Below, piece by piece: positions 56,753 to 64,000 of a stretch of 64,000 nucleotides of DNA. The notes under the pieces are model-generated. The model did not search any database. It was not told where the DNA came from and worked only from the letters and a program-made list of their open reading frames with translations. The stretch is from Desarmillaria ectypa. Taxonomy: Eukaryota; Basidiomycota; Agaricomycetes; Agaricales; Physalacriaceae. The position numbers were made by a program, and so were the translations under genes. The first letter of the stretch is position 1. Each line of letters begins with the position of its first letter. The DNA is taken from the NCBI GenBank assembly GCA_030407005.1, contig JAUDYN010000004.1:2542001-2606000 (forward strand), in the 5' to 3' direction.

Positions 56753-59700
56753 TCACGCAAACCCGTTGCGGTCAAATCTAGGTGCCGAAGAAATCCTGCC
56801 AGGACCCGAAATCAAGCGCTCTTCAGCTATAATTGTAAAATGAATTACTGTTGCATGTGGAACGTTATTGCGTCGACACTCACCGGAGTTTAGCGCCCTT
56901 ACTCGCTGAAGAACTAGACTGTCTCGCTTTCTTGTCGTCGGTCGAGATGGTAATGGATGATGAAAGACTTCGTTGTCGTAGTCTAGCTTTTGTTTTGCGG
57001 GTAGCACCATGGAGCTCGACCTGCCTAGATGCACAGTATGCTCTTTTCCCACTGATGGAAGATGAGGTGCTTCTCGTCGCACTGAGGATGAGCTAGAGAT
57101 GTTGGATCTACTTCGTTTGTGAGTAGATGTCCCTTCTAGGGAGTTGCCGGATGATATATGAATATCAGGCCGAGACCGAAGCGGGCGACTGACAGAAAGA
57201 GGCTCCTTCGAGAGAAAGGGGGGATTAGATTCGAGAGCTGGAAGTCCCTCGTTGGGACGAACAGGAAGACCTCTACTTGGCGGTGGAGTTGACGGAGGTC
57301 CAACTTGGGAAGCAGATCGCAGACGGGGAGTCGCAGGGTGGTCCAAATCTCTATTGACGTTAGATTGAATCAATCTGTCAGTGATCCCGTTGTTTCTCGA
57401 GGATGGTCTAGCGGCAAAGGCTTCTTCATGCAATTGATGATGAGTTTTCGAACTCCGGACAGGACGTCGCATCGGTTCCGGTTCTTGTGTCATTTTCGTA
57501 ATCAGGCTATTGAGATGAGGTAGAGGATGGATCCCCAGTTGAATCGGTGGGTAAAGATCAAAATGAGGGTAGGCAACTGGACCTGAACAGAACGTTCAAA
57601 CTCCTTACAATTTCCGAAAAGTGGAACTTGAACTAACAAATTTCAAAGAAAGGAGAGGCACGTCCTAATTTCACTGTAGCGTAGCCTCGAGGTTCCATCT
57701 CTGCCAATATTGGTCCAACGGCCGGATAGAGATCAAAATGAGGGTACACCGGAGGGTCTACAAGAGCACTTCAGTGCTAAGTAAGAAATGAGAACGCACA
57801 TCTTACAAATGTTAAAATGAGGGTATTCAACAATCGATGCGACCTCGACTTGACAATAAAAATGAGGATGCACTGCCGGATCTATCGACAAAAATATCAG
57901 AAAGGTAATGCCACGACCACGCGACAGACTAACAAAGCTTGGAAGTCGGATAGACGACCTCGGAACTAGGATAGTACGCGTTGCGGATAACTTCAACGTC
58001 TTTTGGCAATGGAGGATATAGGATAAGGTCAGGATAAACGGGCTGGTCTAGATATAACACTTGAGGACATTCGAGTTCGGTATGACAAGGTAGACATACA
58101 TAGATTAAACGTTGGATACACTGTTTTCAGCAAAACGGAGATGGGTTGTTCCCCGCTTTCTGCAGAGCCTGTTCTTGATTTTGAGATAGTACATCAGACA
58201 CGCGCGACTAAAGATACTGACCAGTTTCAATTATCGCATGAGGAGTATAGGCCCCTGATGTAGTCGGCTTATCTGACATCGAACCCTCGTATATAGGTGG
58301 GTAAATTTCGAGGAACGGATATAGCACGGGATCTGGGAGAGTATCAGTTCCTATGGCAGTGAGGTATCGCTGTGATACGAACATAAATTGAACACGGGGT
58401 ATGTTGAGGCACATCTCACTGAAAACATCTTGCTGCCTACATCTTCTTGTTGATCTTCGACGCCGACCAAAGGATCTAGCATGATATGTTTTAGCTTGTT
58501 CCGAGAGGATGAGACAAGAAGAATCTCACAGATTTCGAAGTTCGGGTGTCTACCCTTCAAAGACAAAGCAACAGTCGCTTCTGCCTGAGATTCGACTCCG
58601 AGCCTTTCATGATTATCCACATGGATCGTTGGATGATATGGCGTGTTGTGAGGATAAATCGGGGCATCCGCAACAAAGTTGTAGCGCAAAGTCTCGACCG
58701 GACGGTGCGCACCAGTGTCAGCCTTGACATGATTGACAACGGAGCGCTCTGCAGTTGTTACATCGCGGTATATCTCGTTCAAATTATGAGGGTAAACCGC
58801 AGGATCTAATTGGATTTTAGTCAGTGTTTCGACACTTGGAATTTGTCTAGACTCACATAAATTAAAAATGGGGTACACAGCTGGACAGCTTATCAATATT
58901 AACACCGACTCGCCGGTAGTCGGCTTCTTCATCTCGGGTTCCGTGTACGATGCAATCGCAGGGTACAGGTCAAAGTGTGGGTACACAGCTGGATCTGTCG
59001 AAGAATTTGAATAAACTCTGCAGTCTTACAATGTGGAATTCTCACAGATGATCAGGTTTGGATACACGGAGCACCCAGATTCGACGGAGGCATTGAGATG
59101 TCTTCCCTCGACGAAGGCTGCACCACATTCCTCGACGTGTCTATTATATGGCCAAACATGCCGCCAAGGTGCATCAGTCAAGTCAGCGCCCGATGGAATG
59201 TTTAAATAGGGCCAGCTGTGTCTCCAAGGCGCACTATCCAACGGAACACTGGGTACGTCGGCTGCGACAGCGGAATATGGCCAAACATGTTTCCAAGGTT
59301 CACTAGGTCCATCTGATCGTGTGCTGTCAGGCCAGACCTGCCTCCAAGGCGCATTTACTGCAGCAATTTCATCGGCGCCACATGTATAAGGGCACACATG
59401 TCTCCAAGGGCCATTTGTCGATGCATCTGGTACACCACGGACGTCGTCCAGGCCTTCCTCTTCAGAGCTATTAAGAGAACGATGCCCCACATCTGGGGTT
59501 GCAACATAGAACGGGGTAGTGGGGCTAGGAGGGAAAGATAGAGGTGCGCCCCATGAGGTGGCCGTGGAAGGTGTTGCTGGTCGGCTGATATCTCCATTGC
59601 GATCAGCTATGTGAATAGAAAGCGGACGAGGGTGTGAAGTTGGCGATGGAGGCCACGAAGGAGGACCCCAACTCGTAGCAGTTGAAGGAGTGGCAGGTCT

Positions 59701-61252
59701 GCTAAAAGAAAGACGTTCCCCGATGTCCAATGAAAGAGCATGGAAGTCACTCGCAGGCGACGAAGGATAGACAGACGGAGGGCCCCAGCTAGTTGCCGTA
59801 GATGGCGTCAACGGTACCTCTTCCATCATTCTCAGAGCAATATCAGGAGATGGCAGTCGGAAACTAGCCATTGAAAGTGGGGAGAGGGTATAGTCTGAAG
59901 GTCCAAATGATGTGCAATCAGTAGGTGTTAAACAAACAGATCCTTCCATCCGATTGGCAATATGAATAGACGGAAGGCGTGGACAGGACAATGGGGATCC
60001 AGGTTCATAATCTCCTGGCCCTTGCGATGATGCGGACCACGTAAAATCCTCTAATTTTAGCTCCTCTTCTCCAGTGGGGATCAAACCATCATCGAGCGTC
60101 AAATTGTTAGGCATGTTTGCGGGTTCTAAGCTTGTCTGCCCTTTGGCCGCAAGAGGTGTGGGCTCAAGCGATGCGCTGGCTCGCCAAGACTTAACCCGGG
60201 TCTCAAGGTTCTCTTTCGCTGACTTCGGTTCCTCTACCTGATGAATGGGAGACAGCTGAGAAGTAGAAGCCCCATTGGCTGGAGGGGTCAAGAGGCTGCG
60301 GGGTTTCGCAATGGGGCGAATGGTCATTGTATCTAATCTGTCAACAAGAGACAAATTTCTCGGGACATGGCGAGACATAGGGGCGGTCAAGCGCGTTGAG
60401 GGTTGACGGGGCGATGGACTGTTGAGATGCTTATCGAAAGACCTGTCCTCAACGGATGCTGTCCTACTCTCGTGATGAAGATGGGCTGCGGCTGTCGTAG
60501 AAGGAACTGAGGATATGGGAATATCAACGGGTTCTCTTTGAGAAGGAAATAACCATGCGCTGTACCATCGAGCCTGGCGAAGATCAATATCAAATTCAAT
60601 CTTTCCACCAATGGGTAGCTTTTGACTGGGTGATGTTCCATCAAAGAGATGGTTCCAAAGTAGACCCCAAGTTTCATCGGAAACTCTGGGAGTGAGTGTG
60701 ATGCCATCTGAGCTATAATGTAGATAGACGCATAAGCCAGTAGTACTAGGGAAGTTAAATTCCCGGGCGATGGCTGTTAGCTGGCCATATAGCTGGGATA
60801 CGGCATCAGAAGTTATCTCAAGGTATGTGTCAGGAGCATACCGTTGGGAAGAGCGGCATTAGCAGACCATGAGCTAATCTATGCTGTGGCCCCAATGACA
60901 AGGTATGTCCAAGCTGACCATGCTCCTGCAATAACGAAGGCGGGGGAATGACAATGACGAAAGACTTGAAGCTTTGTTGAGCAACTCGCTCGCGAGATTC
61001 TCGGATCCCAGAACTATGGTATGCCAAGGATGACACCCTGCGGTTCCTTGCACCTGGCGTCTCTATGCCAAGGATGTGACTTTCAGAGCCCATACTGTGG
61101 GGGTTTTGCATGCCGGCGACAGAGATAGTAGATGGCATGAGAGATGGTCCAGTGGGGTCCGAGCTGGTTAACGGAGAACTGAGTAGTGCCCTATCTGGGA
61201 ATTCGAAGGACGCAGGTGGTTGGTGAAAAGACGAAGCCGTGAGGCGCGACAT
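56753..61252 (-). CDS. Unknown repeat protein: exon-encoded YPxFxLY units, PWRHVWPY and ATSWGPP repeats (1305 aa)
   Basis: Unknown function. There are twelve exons: 60842-61252, 59046-60792, 58857-58994, 58530-58805, 58383-58475, 58222-58332, 58100-58159, 57934-58047, 57807-57881, 57638-57757, 56884-57582, 56753-56826. Together they make 3918 nt. Residues about 1-280 include a likely folded block: LYGQLTAIAREFNFPSTTGL, RVSDETWGLLWNHLFDGTSP and LPIGGKIEFDIDLRQARWYS. Then come four copies of a roughly 50-residue unit with DIxxR...TPSTATSWGPP...SP, and five copies of PWRHVWPY-like units. Exons 3-10 plus the start of exon 11 each carry [A/P]VYPxFxLY-type units. Exons 3 to 11 all begin and end in phase 1 and all have lengths divisible by three. 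The tail is Ser/Arg-rich and disordered. No membrane or signal segment is seen. Confidence 0.75.
57583..59045 (-). repeat. Array of symmetric phase 1-1 exons encoding YPxFxLY units
   Basis: Eight consecutive exons of 138, 276, 93, 111, 60, 114, 75 and 120 nt (exons 3-10), separated by introns of 49-62 bp, most of which split a T|AT or T|AC codon (Tyr) just before a DPAVYPHFDLY-like unit. Exon 11 (699 nt) starts the same way. At DNA level AGATCAAAATGAGGGTA is repeated exactly at 57555-57571 and 57730-57746, showing recent unit duplication. Confidence 0.8.
59145..59420 (-). repeat. Tandem PWRHVWPY coding repeats (five units)
   Basis: Within the large exon of the unknown repeat protein, five units spaced about 50-70 bp read PWRHVCPY, PWRQVWPD, PWKHVWPY, PWRHSWPY and PWRHVWPY. 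The core codons are strongly conserved while the linkers differ. Confidence 0.8.
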
Positions 61253-61682
61253 TATTGGAATATAGAAAGAACGGAGTTATAATTGGAGCGAAGAACCAAA
61301 AGAGAGTTAATTGGGTCTGCTGCAAACGGAATAATGGTCATGATATGATCAGAATGATAGAACACAAAACTCACAATGATATTATATACTTCAGAACCTA
61401 ACTGTGACCCGTAGAGGCAAGTCTAAGCGGTAAGAAAAGGGAGAATGAACCAGTCAGAAAGAAAGAGAATGAAGAAGAGGGAATACGAGAGCACAGCCTT
61501 CTGTCCGGACAGAAGGCGGGTGGTTGCTGGGAGCAGTCGCCTAATACTGTGGGAGTTTCTGCTGAGTCCGATCAGAGTCACGGTGATCTTGATTGTCCGA
61601 CTTGGCCATCAATATGATCACGTGCTAGACGCGCCACATTCCCGCCAGCTCCCCGCCACTACCTGCTTCCCAAATCGACATC
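61253..61682. promoter_or_regulatory. 430-bp bidirectional promoter (repeat protein / CSN4)
   Basis: Region between divergent starts. It includes a purine-rich tract (GAAAGAGAATGAAGAAGAGG near 61455-61480). No known factor site identified; a plus ORF at 61445-61891 runs through it into CSN4 in another frame and is a shadow. Confidence 0.35.
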
Positions 61683-63211
61683 ATGGAAGGCAAATTGGCT
61701 GCTATCGCTTCCCTGGGACAAAAGGACAAGGCACCTGCTCTCAGCTCTTTACTGCAGCAAATCGTCTCCGCCCAGAATCAGCCTTCATTCACCGCCGATC
61801 TACATACTTTCGTAGAATCTGTGATCAATCAGGACAACCTGCTTATTGGCCGCCAAATCTTGACCGATGTCGTCAAAGCCTTGACTCATGAAAGTGTCGG
61901 AAACCATGACATACGGAAGAACGCTGTTGAGGACACCCTGGCGGTTGTTTTGCCCAAGATTGTGAGCTACGAGGAGCAGGTATGTCTGTAAGGCCATCGT
62001 CCGACACAGCACCTCATCACCGCAAAGGTCATTGCATTAAGGTTTCAGTTAGCTGATCTTCTAGAAGAAGAGGAGGAATGGAGTTGTGCAGCGCGCGTTT
62101 TGATGAGTGTATACAACGAGAGTGGGCAAAGGTGTGTATGCGAATTCGAGTCACTGAATGTTGCCTTATTTCTTTAAGATCATTCACAGACAGCGATAGG
62201 CTTAGCGGATATGTTCGCATCGTGCGCCTCCTGCTCGAAGAAGAAGATTCAGTGCAGGCAGAAACGTACTTCAATCGGGCGCAATTAGTCGTGCATTCTA
62301 CGAACGACAAGGAAACCCTTCTTCAGTTCAAGTTGTGCCAAGCAAGAATAAGCGATTATGGTCGCAAGTTTTTGGAAGCTGCCAGCCGTTATCACGAATT
62401 GAGTTATGTGGGAGAGATTGATGAGGACGAAAGACGACAGATGCTGTAAGTTCTTTTGGTTCATGCCCTTGAGACTATGCCTCACTTCATTCAAGGGTAG
62501 CAGCAGTAACATGTGCTGTACTTGCACCTGCAGGTCCCAATCGCTCCCGTGTTTTGGCATCACTATATCGCGATGAGCGTACCTCCGAACTACCTACGTA
62601 TAATATCCTGTCTAAAATGTTCCTCGATCACATCCTTCGTCCTGCCGAAGTCAAAGAATTTGAGGGTACCCTAAAACCGCACCAACTTGCCAAAATTGCC
62701 ATATCATCGAACGACCGTCTAGCTTCTTCAAGTCACGACGATATCGATGACACAGCGACAAGTAGCCGCACTGGCCCGTCGACAGTTTTAGATCGCGCGG
62801 TAATGGAGCACAATGTGCTAGCAAGTTCGAAGATATACAACAATATTACTTTCCGAGGTTTAGGCGCATTGCTTGATCTCACACCCGGTGCCGCCGAGAA
62901 TATGGCTCGAAAGATGATAGAACAGGGACGGCTACGTGGATCCATTGACCAAGTCGATAAACTCATTTGGTTTGAAGGCAACCGCGAGGAAGATGACGCC
63001 CAAGGGAAAGCTGGCGGTCTCGGAGATGTGGAAGAAGCGGAGGACACTGGGGCCCCTTTTACGAAGCGGTGGGACACGCAGATACGGCTCACGGCAGCAA
63101 ACGTAAGTGACAACGTTCTAGATCGAGCTCGCCTAAAGCGTCTTCTTGCAGGTTGAGTCCATTGTGCAACACTTGACAGACAAAGGCCTTATTAAGGTTC
63201 GGGTGGCCTGA
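61683..63211 (+). CDS. COP9 signalosome subunit 4
   Basis: PCI-domain subunit of the COP9 signalosome, the cullin deneddylase complex. There are five exons (61683-61979, 62049-62131, 62179-62445, 62496-63102, 63152-63211) and 437 aa, normal for CSN4. Helical repeats: LLQQIVSAQNQPSFTADLHT, LADLLEEEEEWSCAARVLMS, LSGYVRIVRLLLEEEDSVQA with ETYFNRAQLVVHSTND and ISDYGRKFLEAASRYHELSY. The PCI winged helix contains LDRAVMEHNVLASSKIYNNI, TFRGLGALLDLTPGAAENMA and KMIEQGRLRGSIDQVDKLIW. A slightly acidic insertion (EEDDAQGKAGGLGDVEEAED) precedes the C-terminal helix VESIVQHLTDKGLIKVRVA. Confidence 0.95.
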
Positions 63212-63452
63212 AATCCTAGTTCTTGCCCTATTCGTACGAGCAGCATCTTGCCTTTCTCGAGTGTATATCTACCCTCTTCCTCACTTTCTGTTGGAAATAA
63301 GGGTCGTCCAACACGCTGTTCACTCAATGTCCAACTGTATCATCTACCTGTTTCGATAAACGGACCAGTTGATCCCGTATTATTTCTGCGTGTCGTGAAT
63401 TTAATGCTGCAATGAGATAAAATCCTCCGTGATATACATAAGTCGATGTATT

Positions 63453-64000
63453 CAATCTTTTTTTCGCTTTTTGGCCCGTTCGCGTTTCGTCTCCAGCTCA
63501 TGCCATTCTCCTTCAAGATTAGCAAGACTAATGGAAAAAATCAGCCAAAAACATCACAAAACGACTTAATCTGGCGTACCCGTGAGGTCGCTCTGCTTCG
63601 GGTCGTTCAGATTTGAAGTATGGTGCATCCATTGCCTGAACTGCAGAAGCACGCTTGGACGGATCATAAGCTAGGAGCTGCTCGGCAAGGTCAAGCGCAG
63701 CAGGAGACATCCATCTGTAAGCTATCAGCCTACACCGTATACATGACGGGAAAAACGACGCTTACTTCTGGAACAATTCGCGGAAGCGATTGACAACAGG
63801 ATCTTTGGGCTTAACAAGTTCGAACCATGGCAGGTTTATTATGTCTGGCCATCTGTCTTGTGTAGGGGTACCAAGAATACGATAGATAACGTCCAATTGA
63901 TGTATTTCGTCGTTCCCTTGGAACACGGGTTTTTTCGTGAAAAGCTCCAGCATAATGCATCTGAAGAAATAGTAAGTAGTCGTGACGGGGAGATGAGTCG
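63453..64000 (-). CDS. Cyclin-dependent kinase, Ctk1/CDK12-CDK9 type, N-terminal part off window
   Basis: C-terminal third of a transcriptional CDK that phosphorylates the RNA polymerase II CTD. Visible exons end at 63453 and begin beyond the right edge (acceptor at about 63961). The kinase C-lobe reads CIMLELFTKKPVFQGNDEIH, QLDVIYRILGTPTQDRWPDI, PWFELVKPKDPVVNRFRELF, then WMSPAALDLAEQLLAYDPSK and MDAPYFKSERPEAERPHGLA. The tail NLEGEWHELETKRERAKKRK is the basic C-terminal extension typical of Ctk1-like kinases rather than Cdk1. It is convergent with CSN4. The catalytic motifs proper lie outside the window. Confidence 0.88.

Noticed and set aside
58509..58809. Plus-strand ORFs of 72-87 aa within the repeat gene
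   Set aside because: Shadows of the repeat exons; they cross predicted introns and show no independent features.
57541..58990. Possible microsatellite or CRISPR-like array from the regularly spaced GATCAAAATGAGGGTA motifs
   Set aside because: The motif is coding (YPHFDLY) and the spacing follows exon units, not spacer-repeat structure; the context is eukaryotic.

Overview
This window reads as a compact genome of a filamentous basidiomycete, most likely Agaricomycotina. Nearly every gene is split by many GT-AG introns of about 45-60 bp. Intergenic gaps are short, and the gene set is purely eukaryotic: Mediator, ORC, COP9 signalosome, DEAD-box ribosome biogenesis, NDR kinase and RFX. I saw no rRNA, tRNA, transposon, CRISPR array or viral element. 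All gene models below were spliced by eye. For most of them the exon lengths sum to a multiple of three and the joined protein matches its family across every junction.

Layout. 1-3.9 kb: a polysaccharide deacetylase (cut at the left edge) and a secreted endo-rhamnogalacturonase (GH28). 4.2-12.9 kb: CCDC47-like ER protein, a small unknown, a large PX/PXA/PXB lipid-associated protein (Lec1/Ypr097w type), a small membrane protein, and the Spb4 RNA helicase. 13-17 kb: glucose-6-phosphate dehydrogenase divergent from THOC5, then a Ubc8/UBE2H E2 enzyme. 17.2-21.3 kb: a cluster of small multi-pass membrane proteins, including two MARVEL-type tetraspan genes in tandem. 21.7-28.8 kb: acetoacetyl-CoA synthetase, a small unknown gene and a vacuolar endopolyphosphatase (PPN1). 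29.3-35.3 kb: an RFX transcription factor, Bfr1 and the H/ACA snoRNP protein Nhp2. 35.6-39.0 kb: a divergent pair of non-haem-iron proteins, a JMJD7-like JmjC hydroxylase and a Rieske + DUF455 (ferritin-like) fusion. 39.2-48.2 kb: an NDR kinase (Cbk1 type), an unknown proline-rich protein, a mitochondrial PDK-type kinase, MED20 and ORC4. 48.5-56.6 kb: an unknown type I membrane protein, a CipC-like stress protein, a Tgl3/4/5-type patatin lipase and a PUB-domain protein. 56.7-64 kb: a remarkable unknown repeat protein, CSN4, and a Ctk1/CDK12-type kinase cut at the right edge.

The genes are mostly housekeeping and do not form one pathway. Metabolic links are modest: G6PD for NADPH, acetoacetyl-CoA synthetase and a triacylglycerol lipase for lipid carbon, and PDK for gating pyruvate oxidation. 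Many neighbours are divergent with 150-600 bp shared promoters.

The most unusual things found are: (1) a 1305-residue unknown protein whose C-terminal half is built from nine consecutive exons, all symmetric phase 1-1 and all multiples of three, mostly encoding one YPxFxLY-like unit each; (2) a probable AT-AC intron directly after the start codon of the Ubc8 gene; (3) a 5-nt microexon in PPN1 and 10-12 nt microexons in three other genes; (4) the Rieske-DUF455 fusion divergent from a JmjC hydroxylase.
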